Shown one piece after another: positions 1-7,690 of a stretch of DNA of 31,461 nt; within the stretch, counting starts at the first letter, position 1; the number at the start of each line of letters is the position of its first letter. The stretch lies in NCBI GenBank assembly GCA_964432995.1, contig CAYSPU010000031.1, positions 1 through 31,461 on the forward strand, read 5' to 3'. Source of the DNA: CAYSPU01 sp964432995. GTDB taxonomy: Bacteria; Verrucomicrobiota; Verrucomicrobiia; Limisphaerales; JAHDYP01. The notes under the pieces are model-generated. The model was given only the letters and a program-made list of their open reading frames with translations, had not been told where the DNA came from and did not search any database. Both the position numbers and the translations under genes were made by a program.

Positions 1-1
1 G

Positions 2-448
2 ACCAAACAGAACAACACCAAGACCAGCAAGTCCTCGGGGCTGGACGCGGCCATCAACAGCTTCCTCTTCAGCCCGGGCGCCAGTGGTTTCCTCACCAAG
101 AAAGGTCAACTGCCCGCGGTCAATCTCGCCGCCAAGACGTCGTTTGACGGCGGCGGCCAGATCAACAACACGGAGAAGATCACCGCCCGCTTTGCCGTCC
201 AGGTGGTGGACCAACTGCCCAACGGCGGGCTGGTAATCGAAGGCGTCCGGCAAACCAAGATTTCCGGCGAGACCACCGACGCCGTCCTCCGCGGCGTCGT
301 CCGGTCGGAGGACATCTCGGCGAACAACTCGATTTTCAGCTACCAGATCGCCAACGCCACCATCCATTACAGTTCCAAGGGTGTGGTGAGCGACGCCCAG
401 CGAAAGGGCTGGTTCATGCGTGTCTGGGACAAGCTCGCCCCGTTCTGA
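2..448 (+). CDS. flgH: Flagellar L-ring protein FlgH, 3' part
   Basis: This is the last 148 codons of FlgH, the lipoprotein that forms the L-ring bushing of the flagellar rod in the outer membrane. The frame is open from base 2, and the start and lipobox lie upstream of the window. The visible part has the family's most conserved stretch: a FDGGGQINN block, then NTEKITARFAVQVVDQLPNG, LVIEGVRQTKISGE, LRGVVRSEDIS, and the terminal ISKGVV-like YSSKGVVSDAQRKGW and VWDKLAPF. It is followed after 20 bases by flgI, the usual H-I order, so both ring proteins are probably made from one transcript. An L-ring protein implies a diderm envelope. The identity is secure; only the 5' end is missing. Confidence 0.95.
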   Translation, partial: TKQNNTKTSKSSGLDAAINSFLFSPGASGFLTKKGQLPAVNLAAKTSFDGGGQINNTEKITARFAVQVVDQLPNGGLVIEGVRQTKISGETTDAVLRGVVRSEDISANNSIFSYQIANATIHYSSKGVVSDAQRKGWFMRVWDKLAPF

Positions 449-468
449 GTCATCCACACCGCGCCGCC

Positions 469-1575
469 ATGACGTTCTCCCGACATTCCCTCGCTTTGAT
501 TGGCCTGCTGGCCGTGACGCTGGCGCTCCACGGCGGTTCCCGCCTCAAGGACGTGGCGGTGGTTGCCGGCGTGACGGACAACCAGCTCGTTGGCTACGGC
601 ATTGTGGTGGGCATCAACGGCGACGGCGACAAGAACCCCGTCTACACGCTGCAGGCGATCGCCAACCTGATGCAGCGCTATGGCATCAACGTCCCCGCCT
701 CGACCCTTTCCTCGAAGAACGTCGCCGCCGTGATCGTCACCGCCGAAATCCCGTCGTTCAAGCGGATTGGCTCCCGCATCGACGTGACCGTGGCGTCGAT
801 GGGCGACGCCAAAACCCTCCAGGGCGGTGTTCTGATCCAGACCCCTTTGCTCGGTGCCGATGGCCAGACCTACGCCACCGCCCAGGGGGCGCTGACCATC
901 GGCGGGATTTCCGCCGGAACCGAGGGTCCGGGCGGCGCCAGCGTGCAGAAGAACCACCCCACCGTCGGCCAGATTGTGGGCGGCGCCCAGGTGGTGGCCG
1001 AAATCCCCACCGAGATCGTCCGCGACCAACACCTCGATCTGCTGCTGCGCGAGCCCGACTTCACCTCGACGGCCCGGCTGGCGGCCGTCATCAACGAGGT
1101 GTTTCCGGACAGCGCCCAGGCCATTGACACCACCACCGTCCGCGTCCGGATTCCCGACGGGGCCGAATCGCTTCCGGCTGATTTCATGGCGCGCCTCGAG
1201 GCGATTGAGGTCGAGCCGGATGTCCCGGCGCGCATCGTCATCAACGAGCGCACCGGCACGATCGTCGCCACCTCCCACATTCGCATCTCCAGTTGCGCCG
1301 TCGCCCACGGCAGCCTGACGATCACCGTGGCCAACACCCTCACCGCCTCGCAGCCCGCTCCCTTCGCCAACGCCGGCAGCACCGTCGTCACCCCCAGCAC
1401 CGAGACCAACGTCCGCGAAGAGAAATCCTCCATGGTCGCCCTTCCGGAACTGCCCACGGTCGAACGGGTCGCCGCCGCCCTGAACTCTCTCGGCGTCACG
1501 CCGCGCGACGCCATGGCCATCTTCCAGGCCATGAAACAGGCGGGTGCCCTCCACGCCGAACTCGTCATCCGCTAG
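469..1575 (+). CDS. flgI: Flagellar P-ring protein FlgI
   Basis: The 368-residue product matches FlgI, which assembles the P-ring around the distal rod in the periplasm. It begins with a Sec signal peptide (hydrophobic core about residues 8-20). The mature part starts with the family hallmark SRLKDVAVVAGVTDNQLVGY and continues with GIVVGINGDGD. The C-terminus carries the typical VALPELPTVERVAAALNSLG, then VTPRDAMAIFQAMKQAGALH and AELVIR. Length is close to the usual 350-370 residues. It lies 20 bases after flgH, and the next ATG follows its stop codon after a single base, so it is embedded in the flagellar operon. The start at 469 is the only ATG that leaves a complete signal peptide. Confidence 0.96.
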   Translation: MTFSRHSLALIGLLAVTLALHGGSRLKDVAVVAGVTDNQLVGYGIVVGINGDGDKNPVYTLQAIANLMQRYGINVPASTLSSKNVAAVIVTAEIPSFKRIGSRIDVTVASMGDAKTLQGGVLIQTPLLGADGQTYATAQGALTIGGISAGTEGPGGASVQKNHPTVGQIVGGAQVVAEIPTEIVRDQHLDLLLREPDFTSTARLAAVINEVFPDSAQAIDTTTVRVRIPDGAESLPADFMARLEAIEVEPDVPARIVINERTGTIVATSHIRISSCAVAHGSLTITVANTLTASQPAPFANAGSTVVTPSTETNVREEKSSMVALPELPTVERVAAALNSLGVTPRDAMAIFQAMKQAGALHAELVIR

Positions 1576-1576
1576 C

Positions 1577-1993
1577 ATGAACGTCGCCCCTCTCCCTCCT
1601 CTGCCCTCGGGACCCATCGATCCCAGCCAGATGCCGCTGGACGAAGTGGCGCGCAATCCCCACGTCTCCGAGAAGGCCAAGATCGGCGAGGCCACGCGCC
1701 AATTCGAAGCCTTGCTGCTCCGCCAGATCCTGACGGAGGCGCGCAAGACGGTCATCCATTCCGATCTCGAGGAGTCGTCCTCGGTTTCGGCGATCTACGA
1801 CGATTTGATCAACCAGACGCTGGCCGACAGCATCAGCCGCAGCGGCATGTTGGGCTTGGCGGACCTGCTGAAGCGGCAGTTCGCCACCCCCGCCGCCGCC
1901 GCCGGCTCGACCGGCTGCGCCGCGCCCGGTTCGCCGGCCGGGGCTGCGGTCGGCTTACCGGCGTCGCTGACCACCCGACTGTCACATGACTGA
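1577..1993 (+). CDS. flgJ: Rod-binding protein, FlgJ N-terminal domain type
   Basis: The 138-residue product corresponds to the N-terminal rod-binding domain of FlgJ, which caps or scaffolds the growing flagellar rod in the periplasm. Residues about 30-105 carry the domain signature: KIGEATRQFEALLLRQILTE, then a short acidic-serine segment, AIYDDLINQTLADSISRSG and MLGLADLLKRQ. The peptidoglycan-hydrolase domain of enterobacterial FlgJ is absent. Instead there is an Ala/Pro/Gly-rich tail of about 30 residues. The start at 1577 is one base after the flgI stop; an in-frame upstream ATG at 1544 lies inside flgI and is less likely. Its last 8 bases overlap flgN. Wall opening must be done by another enzyme outside the window. 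Confidence 0.88.
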   Translation: MNVAPLPPLPSGPIDPSQMPLDEVARNPHVSEKAKIGEATRQFEALLLRQILTEARKTVIHSDLEESSSVSAIYDDLINQTLADSISRSGMLGLADLLKRQFATPAAAAGSTGCAAPGSPAGAAVGLPASLTTRLSHD

Positions 1994-2483
1994 TTCTCTC
2001 CAGAACCTGATCACCGTCCTGCGCGAGGAGTTGAAGAGCTACGGCGAGTTGCTCGCCTTGCTCGACCGCCAGCAGGACCTTGTGGTGTCCCGCTCGGCCG
2101 AGGAACTCTACCAGTCCATCGGCGCCATCCAGACGCAGGCGGCCGTGCTCGAGCAGATGCGCGCGCACCGCGACGATTGCCGCCGCGCCGTCACCGAGAG
2201 TATGCAACTGCCGGAGGAAACCCCGTTTGGCATCCTCATTCCCCTCCTGCCCCCCGATTACCAACCGCTCGTCCAAGCCCTCGTCCAGGAGAACAACGAA
2301 CTGCTCGTCCGCGTCCAGCAGCGCGCGCGGCAGAATCACCTGCTCCTCCGTCGGTCGCTCGAGTTGATGCAGCAGTTCCTGAATGCCCTCCTGCCGGGGC
2401 ACGACGGCGGTGTGTACACCGGCGCGGGCGCGAGCCGATACCGGCCCCTGCCGGCCAGCGCCCTCTACGAAGCCATCGGCTAA
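1986..2483 (+). CDS. flgN: FlgN-family flagellar chaperone
   Basis: The 165-residue product fits FlgN, the cytoplasmic export chaperone for the hook-filament junction proteins FlgK and FlgL. It is almost entirely helical, with long amphipathic runs (residues about 3-70 and 90-135). The opening LQNLITVLREELKSYGELLA, LLDRQQDLVV and the KxEEL-like SAEELYQSI follow the FlgN pattern. The last 25 residues are Gly/Pro/Tyr-rich and probably disordered. The ATG at 1986 overlaps the end of the rod-binding gene by 8 bases, indicating translational coupling. It is followed after 6 bases by flgK, one of its expected clients. Sequence conservation in this family is low, so position and fold pattern carry much of the weight. 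Confidence 0.85.
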   Translation: MTDSLQNLITVLREELKSYGELLALLDRQQDLVVSRSAEELYQSIGAIQTQAAVLEQMRAHRDDCRRAVTESMQLPEETPFGILIPLLPPDYQPLVQALVQENNELLVRVQQRARQNHLLLRRSLELMQQFLNALLPGHDGGVYTGAGASRYRPLPASALYEAIG

Positions 2484-2489
2484 ACCACC

Positions 2490-3908
2490 ATGCTCGGCCT
2501 CTTCGGCAGTCTCAACCTCGGCGCCCGGTCACTGTCCACACAGCAGCTCGGGATCGAAGTCGCCGGACACAACCTGGCCAATGTCAGCAATGCCGCCTAC
2601 GCGCGGCAGCGCCTCACGATCCAGACGGCGCAGCCCGTTCCCAGCCAACTCGGACCGCAGGGTGCCGGGGCCGAAGGCGTCGCCATCCTTCAACTCCGCG
2701 ACGCCCTCCTCGATCGCCAGATTCTCTCCGAGACCAGCGCCGGCGGCTATCTCGAAGCCCAACAGCAGGCCCTGCAATACGCGCAGGCCAACCTCGGACA
2801 GCAAATCGACAGCCAGGCGACCAACACCGACGGCACCCAGGCCGCCTCGAGCAGCCAGAATGGCCTCGCCGAAGGCCTCACCAGTCTGTTCAACGCCTTC
2901 CAAAGCCTCTCCACCAACCCCACCTCCCTCGCCGAACGCCAGGTCCTCCTCATCCAAGCCGAGAACCTCACCGTCCAGTTCAACCAAGTGTCCGAGCGCC
3001 TCGCCGACGTCGAGTCCTCCCTGAACGCCTCGCTCAACGTCAATCTCGAGGACGCGAACCGGATCGTCGCCGACATTGCGAAGCTGAACCAGCAGATCTC
3101 GGCCGCGGAGGTCGGTGGCGATACCGCCAACGACCTGCGCGACGTGCGGCAGCAGCGGCTCGAGGAACTGGCCCGCATCGCCAACTTCACCACCACCGAA
3201 CAGCCCAGCGGCGCCGTGGACATCTACTATGACGGCGTTGCCATGACCGACGGTTCGGCGGTCATCGAGCGCCTCGAGTCCTACGACCCCGGCACCGGCC
3301 GTCTCCTGGTCCGGACCCAATCCGGCGGGACGACGGTCAACCTGACGGGCGGCTTGGTCCAGGGCACCATCGACGTCCGCGACGGGGCCATTGCGACCCT
3401 GCGCGCGGAGATGGACACTCTGGCTTCCCAGTTGATCAGCGAGGTGAACACGATCCACAGCGCCGGCTACGACCTCAACGGGAACACCGGCCAGGCCTTC
3501 TTCACCGGCACCGACGCCGCCACCATCCGCGTCCATTCCGCCCTGACCGCCGACCCCTCCCGGATCCAGGCGGCCGCCGTGAGCAACGCTCCCGGCGACA
3601 ACCAGGTGGTCGTGGCCCTGGCCCAGCTTGCCGACCGGCCGCTCGCCGCCCTCAGCAACCAGACCTTCAGCCAGCGCTACGGACAGAGCGTCGCCGCCCT
3701 CGGCCAGTCCCTCTCCTCCGTCAACGCCCAGATCGGCAACCAGCAGATCGTCGAGAAGATGCTCCTGCGCCAGCGCGACAGTGTCAGCGGCGTTTCCCTC
3801 GACGAGGAGATGACCGATCTGATCAAGTTCCAGCGGGCGTTCGAAGCCTCCGCGCGGCTGATCAGCACCCTGGACGAGATGCTCTCCACGGTAGTGACCA
3901 TGGTGTAG
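2490..3908 (+). CDS. flgK: Flagellar hook-associated protein 1 FlgK
   Basis: The 472-residue product is FlgK, the first hook-filament junction protein, which is secreted through the flagellar export apparatus without a signal peptide. The N-terminus has the rod/hook-family motif LSTQQLGIEVAGHNLANVSN followed by AAYARQR. The C-terminus has GVSLDEEMTDLIKFQRAFEA followed by SARLISTLDEMLSTVV, the paired terminal coiled-coil characteristic of axial proteins. The central part includes the helical D1 segment (about residues 95-250) and a DYDLNGNTG-like AGYDLNGNTGQAFFTG stretch common in FlgK. It follows flgN by 6 bases and precedes flgL by 27 bases. The length is at the short end for the family, so the variable outer domain is small. 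Confidence 0.96.
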   Translation: MLGLFGSLNLGARSLSTQQLGIEVAGHNLANVSNAAYARQRLTIQTAQPVPSQLGPQGAGAEGVAILQLRDALLDRQILSETSAGGYLEAQQQALQYAQANLGQQIDSQATNTDGTQAASSSQNGLAEGLTSLFNAFQSLSTNPTSLAERQVLLIQAENLTVQFNQVSERLADVESSLNASLNVNLEDANRIVADIAKLNQQISAAEVGGDTANDLRDVRQQRLEELARIANFTTTEQPSGAVDIYYDGVAMTDGSAVIERLESYDPGTGRLLVRTQSGGTTVNLTGGLVQGTIDVRDGAIATLRAEMDTLASQLISEVNTIHSAGYDLNGNTGQAFFTGTDAATIRVHSALTADPSRIQAAAVSNAPGDNQVVVALAQLADRPLAALSNQTFSQRYGQSVAALGQSLSSVNAQIGNQQIVEKMLLRQRDSVSGVSLDEEMTDLIKFQRAFEASARLISTLDEMLSTVVTMV

Positions 3909-3935
3909 GAATGAACTGAACTGCCGGAGATCCAT

Positions 3936-4868
3936 ATGCGCGTCACCGCCAGCACCTTCTCCAATACCCTGGTCGACCAGCTCAACCGCCTGGCCGTCCG
4001 GCAATACGGCCTCCAAAACCAGGCCGCCACCGGCCAGAAAGTCTCCCTGCCCGAGGACAACCCCAGCGCCATCCGCCGCATCCTCGACATGCAGGCCGAA
4101 GCCAGCACGCTCGCCCAATACCGCAGCAACATCGACCGCCATCAGGAACTCGCCAACGCCACCTACAACACCATCAAGGCCCTCAAGACCCTCTCCGACC
4201 GCGCCGGCGAGATCGCCACCAGCGTCGACGACCTCAAATCCCGGGACGAACTCAACGTCCTCGCCACCGAGATCAACGAACTCGTCCGCCAGGGCGTTCA
4301 ACTGGCGAACTCGAGCAATCGCGGCGACTATCTTTTTGGCGGCACGCGCACCGACCTGGCCCCCTTCGTCATCGCCGAGGATGCCAGCGGCCTGATTACG
4401 GGCGTGACCTACCAGGGCAACACCACTTTGGCTGAAAGCGAGATCTCGGAAAACGAAACCTTCACCGCCCAAACCCTCGGCGCCAACACCACCGGCAGCG
4501 GCCCCCGCGGCCTCATCACCGATTCCCGCTCCGGAGCTGATTTCTTCAACCACCTCATCGCCCTCCGGGATCACCTCCTCAGCGGTGACACCGACGCGAT
4601 CGCCACCGACCGCGTCAACCTGGCGACCGATGAAGACAACTTCATCATCCAGATGGGCACCAACGGCGCCATCCAGGCCCGACTGGAAACCGCCAAGGCC
4701 GTCGCCACCTCCCGCAGCGAGTCCGTCTCCAATCTCATTTCCAGGGAAGTCGATGCCGACCTCGCCCAGACCATCGTTCGGCTGAACGAGACCCAGACCG
4801 CCTACCAGGCCGCCCTCCAAAGCGGCGGCACCATCCTCAACCGTTCCCTCCTGGACTTCCTGCGGTAG
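3936..4868 (+). CDS. flgL: Flagellar hook-associated protein 3 FlgL
   Basis: The 310-residue product is FlgL, the second junction protein, between FlgK and flagellin. The N-terminal flagellin-like D0/D1 region (MRVTASTFSNTLVDQLNRLA, then LQNQAATGQKVSLPEDNPSA) and the C-terminal helix (LISREVDADLAQTIVRLNET, then QTAYQAALQSGGTILNRSLL and DFLR) are diagnostic. The NRGDYLFGGTRTDLAPF stretch near residues 127-144 is also typical. A GGAG ribosome-binding site lies 6-7 bases before the ATG at 3936. It appears to be the last gene of the operon: the next 199 bases contain a strongly structured region and a promoter for the following gene. Flagellin and filament cap genes are not in the window. Confidence 0.95.
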   Translation: MRVTASTFSNTLVDQLNRLAVRQYGLQNQAATGQKVSLPEDNPSAIRRILDMQAEASTLAQYRSNIDRHQELANATYNTIKALKTLSDRAGEIATSVDDLKSRDELNVLATEINELVRQGVQLANSSNRGDYLFGGTRTDLAPFVIAEDASGLITGVTYQGNTTLAESEISENETFTAQTLGANTTGSGPRGLITDSRSGADFFNHLIALRDHLLSGDTDAIATDRVNLATDEDNFIIQMGTNGAIQARLETAKAVATSRSESVSNLISREVDADLAQTIVRLNETQTAYQAALQSGGTILNRSLLDFLR

Positions 4869-4905
4869 GCACGAACGCCGCTGCGACGCAGTCGTTGCGG
4901 GTTCG

Positions 4906-4973
4906 CGGTCCCCCGCCGGGCGGCGCTGCGAGGCGCGGGAGTTGCCGATGCCCGGCATCGGGGCCTGGGACCG
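4906..4973. terminator. Multi-arm fold downstream of flgL
   Basis: A perfect 7-bp outer inverted repeat (CGGTCCC at 4906-4912 with GGGACCG at 4967-4973) encloses a small CCGC/GCGG hairpin near 4913-4923 and a 7-bp hairpin (CCGATGC 4945-4951, GCATCGG 4955-4961, 3-nt loop). It starts 37 bases after the flgL stop, where the flagellar operon should end. There is no T-tract, so intrinsic termination is uncertain; it could act as a 3' stabilising structure. Confidence 0.4.
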
Positions 4974-5024
4974 TGCACGAGATCCCGAGGGCGTGCCGGC
5001 GGGGCGTGGCGGGCAAATAACGTT

Positions 5025-5052
5025 TTGACACGTTCGCCGGTTGGACTAGCCT
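5025..5052 (+). promoter_or_regulatory. Sigma-70-type promoter for the epimerase-like gene
   Basis: A perfect -35 TTGACA (5025-5030) is followed after 16 bases by TAGCCT (5047-5052), which matches three of six consensus -10 positions. The predicted transcription start near 5059 is only about 8 bases before the ATG at 5068, and there is no Shine-Dalgarno sequence, so the mRNA would be nearly leaderless. Confidence 0.5.
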
Positions 5053-5067
5053 GCCGAAAAACCTGTT

Positions 5068-5913
5068 ATGAGATTCGGCATCAATACCTTCCTCTTCACG
5101 TGCCCGTTCACCAACGACAGCACCAAGTGGTTCAAGACGTTCAAGAAATGGGGCTTTGACACGGTCGAAATCGCGGTCAACGACCCGGGCGACTTCGACC
5201 CCGCCCACGTGAAGGCGGAGCTCGACAAGGTGGGACTGGCGTGCGGATCGGTTTGCGGCTGCTTCGGGCCGGACCGCGACCTGCGCGGGACGCCCGAGGC
5301 CCAGCGGAACTCGATCGATTACGTCAAGAAGTGCATCGACCTGATGGTGGTGCTCGACTGCCCGAGTTTCATTGGGCCGACGTATTCCGCCGTGGGTCGC
5401 ATTGGCGGGGCCGAACCGGCCGAATACAGGAAACAGTGGGCCACCGTGGTGCGGAACCTGAAGACGGTCTGCGCCTACGCGCAGAAGAAGGGGAAGCAGC
5501 TCTGCATCGAGCCGCTCAACCGCTTCGAGACGGACTTCATCAACACCGCGGAGCAGGCGCTGAAGATGGTGAAGGACGTCGGCAGTCCGGCCCTCAAGGT
5601 TCACTTGGACACCTTCCACATGAACATCGAGGAGAAGTGCCAGGGGGAGGCGATCCGGAAGGTCGGCCAGTTGTTGGGCCATTTCCACGCCTGCGGGAGC
5701 GACCGGGGCACGCCGGGCAACGACCACATCAACTGGGACTGCATCGCCAAAGGGCTCAAGGCGGCACGATACAACGGAGACGTGGTCATCGAATCCTTCA
5801 CCAAGGACGTCAAGATCATCGCGAAGGCCGCGGCCATCTGGCGGCAGATCGAGCCCAGCCGCGAGGAGATCGCCATCAAAGGCCTACGTTTTCTGAAGCG
5901 CACGCTCAGGTAA
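5068..5913 (+). CDS. Sugar phosphate isomerase/epimerase, D-tagatose/D-psicose 3-epimerase-like
   Basis: The 281-residue cytoplasmic protein (no signal peptide) is an AP-endonuclease-2-type TIM barrel close to the ketose 3-epimerase group. The four metal ligands of that family are visible: E148 in the IEPLNRFETDFINTA motif, D181 in LDTFHMNIEE, H207 in GHFHACGSDRGTPG and E242 in VVIESF. LDTFHMNIEE and GHFH are hallmarks of D-tagatose 3-epimerase, and the ligand spacing matches it. Such enzymes epimerise free ketohexoses at C3 through an enediolate. The substrate here is unproven; relatives such as YcjR act on 3-keto-glucosides, which would suit the DUF1080 and ThuA genes downstream. The ATG at 5068 follows the promoter almost directly. 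Confidence 0.85.
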   Translation: MRFGINTFLFTCPFTNDSTKWFKTFKKWGFDTVEIAVNDPGDFDPAHVKAELDKVGLACGSVCGCFGPDRDLRGTPEAQRNSIDYVKKCIDLMVVLDCPSFIGPTYSAVGRIGGAEPAEYRKQWATVVRNLKTVCAYAQKKGKQLCIEPLNRFETDFINTAEQALKMVKDVGSPALKVHLDTFHMNIEEKCQGEAIRKVGQLLGHFHACGSDRGTPGNDHINWDCIAKGLKAARYNGDVVIESFTKDVKIIAKAAAIWRQIEPSREEIAIKGLRFLKRTLR

Positions 5914-5920
5914 CCAACGG

Positions 5921-5936
5921 CCGGCGCTTGCGCCGG
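5921..5936. terminator. Hairpin after the epimerase-like gene
   Basis: CCGGCG (5921-5926) and CGCCGG (5931-5936) form a 6-bp GC-only stem with a CTTG loop, 7 bases after the stop codon. No T-tract follows. Further inverted repeats occur before the next gene: a 13-nt odd palindrome at 5980-5992, and CCGGACC 5949-5955 with GGTCCGG 5984-5990. The 133-base gap is therefore strongly structured and may reduce read-through or stabilise the upstream message. Confidence 0.35.
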
Positions 5937-6046
5937 AAGCATCGCCGACCGGACCGACGCCGCGGCGGCAACTGAATGCGGCCGGTCCGGCCAGCGTCTT
6001 ACCCATCACGAACCGAAACGGCAGTCCGCGGCGACCGGAGACAACC

Positions 6047-6763
6047 ATGAAATCGATACTCAGCAGAGCGCTGGTGGTTCTCACCGCCGGCACGCTGGCG
6101 GCGGCGGCCGCCGACGAGGCGGGATTCCAGTCCATCTTCAACGGGAAAGACCTCGCCGGCTGGCGCGGCAACCCCGAGTTGTGGTCCGTCCGCGACGGCG
6201 CCATCACCGGGGTGACGAAAGCGGACCCGAAGCTGACGCACAACACCTTCCTGGTCTGGACCAACGGCACGACGGAAGACTTCGAGTTGCGCCTGAGCTA
6301 CCGGATCGTGAACGGCAATTCGGGCATCCAGTATCGCAGCAAGGTTGCCGAGCAGGGCGCCTTTGGGCCGATCGTGGGCGGCTACCAGGCCGACTTCGAG
6401 GCCGGCAAGACCTACAGCGGGATTCTCTACGAGGAACGCGGCCGCGGCATCCTGGCCGAGCGCGGGCAGAAAGTGGTCGTCCGCGCCAACCCGGACAATC
6501 CCGGACAGCACAAGGTGGACGTTGTGGGGAGTGTGGGGAAGTCCGACGAAATCCAAGCGAAGATCCGGGTCGAAGACTGGAACGAGTATGTCGTCATCGC
6601 CAAGGGCAACCACCTGCAACACTTCATCAACGGGGCCCAGACCGTGGACGTCGTGGACGAGCAGTCGTCGAAGGCGGCCAAGTCCGGAGTCCTGGCGCTG
6701 CAGATTCACGTTGGCCCGCCGATGACGGTGCAATTCAAGAACATCCGAATCAAGAAACTGTGA
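6047..6763 (+). CDS. Secreted DUF1080 protein (3-keto-disaccharide hydrolase family)
   Basis: The 238-residue product starts with a Sec signal peptide (residues 1 to about 21, ending in an Ala run). The rest is one DUF1080 domain: FQSIFNGKDLAGWRGNPELW, SVRDGAITG, TEDFELRLSYRIVNGNSGIQ and YRS, GGYQADFE, then WNEYVVIAKGNHLQHFINGA and the final GVLALQIHVGPPMTVQFKNI and RIKKL. The family has a concanavalin-like beta-sandwich and is annotated as 3-keto-disaccharide hydrolase, cleaving 3-keto-glycosides. A GGAG ribosome-binding site precedes the ATG by 6 bases. The ThuA-like gene begins two bases after its stop, so the two are co-translated. DUF1080 proteins are highly expanded in Verrucomicrobiota and Planctomycetota, and the exact substrate cannot be read from sequence. 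Confidence 0.9.
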   Translation: MKSILSRALVVLTAGTLAAAAADEAGFQSIFNGKDLAGWRGNPELWSVRDGAITGVTKADPKLTHNTFLVWTNGTTEDFELRLSYRIVNGNSGIQYRSKVAEQGAFGPIVGGYQADFEAGKTYSGILYEERGRGILAERGQKVVVRANPDNPGQHKVDVVGSVGKSDEIQAKIRVEDWNEYVVIAKGNHLQHFINGAQTVDVVDEQSSKAAKSGVLALQIHVGPPMTVQFKNIRIKKL

Positions 6764-6765
6764 CT

Positions 6766-7644
6766 ATGAAGAAGACGTTTTGTGCGGTGGCGTTGCTGGG
6801 GGTGTTGGCCCTGACGACGGAGGCGGCGGACAAGAAGATTGTGCTGGTGGCCGGTGGCCCGAGCCATGGTCCCGGGGATCACGAGCATCGGGCCGGCTGC
6901 CTGTTACTGGCCAAGTGCCTCAACCAGGTGCCGGGCGTCACGGCCACGGTAGTCTCCAACGGCTGGCCGTCCGATGTGAAGGTGTTCGACGGCGCGGCGG
7001 CGGTGGCCATCTACTCGGACGGGGGCGGCGGCCACCCGTTCATCCAGGGGGACCGCATCAAGGTGATCGATGAGCTGGTCAAGAAGGGGGTGGGCTTGGG
7101 CTGTCTGCATTACGCGGTGGAGGTGCCCAAGAACCGAGGCGGCGCCGAGTTTCTCCGGTGGATAGGCGGGTATTTCGAGACGGACTGGTCGGTAAACCCG
7201 CACTGGTTCGCCGAGTTCAAGACGCTCCCCGAGCACCCGGTCACGCGAGGGGTGAAGCCGTTCTCCATGCAGGACGAGTGGTATTACCACATGCGGTTCG
7301 TCGAAGGAATGAAGGGAGTCACTCCCATCCTGAGTGCGCTGCCTCCCAAGGAAACGCTGGACCGGCCGGACGGCCCGCACAGCAACAACCCGCATGTCCG
7401 CAAGGCTGTGCTCGAGGACAAACAGCCGCAGCATCTCCTCTGGGTGTATGACCGACCCGACGGCAGCCGGGGCCTCGGCTTCACGGGCGGGCATTTCCAC
7501 AAGGAGTGGGGCGACGAGAACTTCCGCCGTGTCGTTCTCAACGCCTTGCTGTGGATTGCCAAGGCCGAAGTCCCGCCGAACGGCGCGCAAACCACCGTCA
7601 CGGCGGAGGAACTCGCGGCCAATCTGGATCCCAAGGGGCGGTAG
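6766..7644 (+). CDS. Secreted ThuA-like protein, first paralogue
   Basis: The 292-residue protein has a signal peptide (residues 1 to about 20) and a ThuA-like domain of the class-I glutamine-amidotransferase-like fold. Visible blocks are KKIVLVAGGPSHGPGDHEHR, AIYSDGGGGHP, GVGLGCLHYAVEVP, HPVTRGVKPFSMQDEWYYHM and GLGFTGGHFHKEWGDENFRR. In rhizobia ThuA works with the dehydrogenase ThuB in trehalose/3-keto-trehalose use, but the reaction of ThuA homologues is poorly defined. The family's positional cysteine is replaced in a conserved GCLHYAVE context (Cys near residue 117). It lies 2 bases after the DUF1080 gene and 46 bases before a paralogue. The start at 6766 gives a complete signal peptide. 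Confidence 0.88.
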   Translation: MKKTFCAVALLGVLALTTEAADKKIVLVAGGPSHGPGDHEHRAGCLLLAKCLNQVPGVTATVVSNGWPSDVKVFDGAAAVAIYSDGGGGHPFIQGDRIKVIDELVKKGVGLGCLHYAVEVPKNRGGAEFLRWIGGYFETDWSVNPHWFAEFKTLPEHPVTRGVKPFSMQDEWYYHMRFVEGMKGVTPILSALPPKETLDRPDGPHSNNPHVRKAVLEDKQPQHLLWVYDRPDGSRGLGFTGGHFHKEWGDENFRRVVLNALLWIAKAEVPPNGAQTTVTAEELAANLDPKGR

Positions 7645-7690
7645 GGCGGGGATTGCGCTCCCGGTCGACCTGGGCTACAGCTTGGGCGCG

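Noticed and set aside
2529..4958. Long open frame on the minus strand opposite flgK and flgL
   Set aside because: Gly/Val/Asp/Leu-rich shadow of high-GC codon use; no domain, and both flagellar genes on the other strand are certain.
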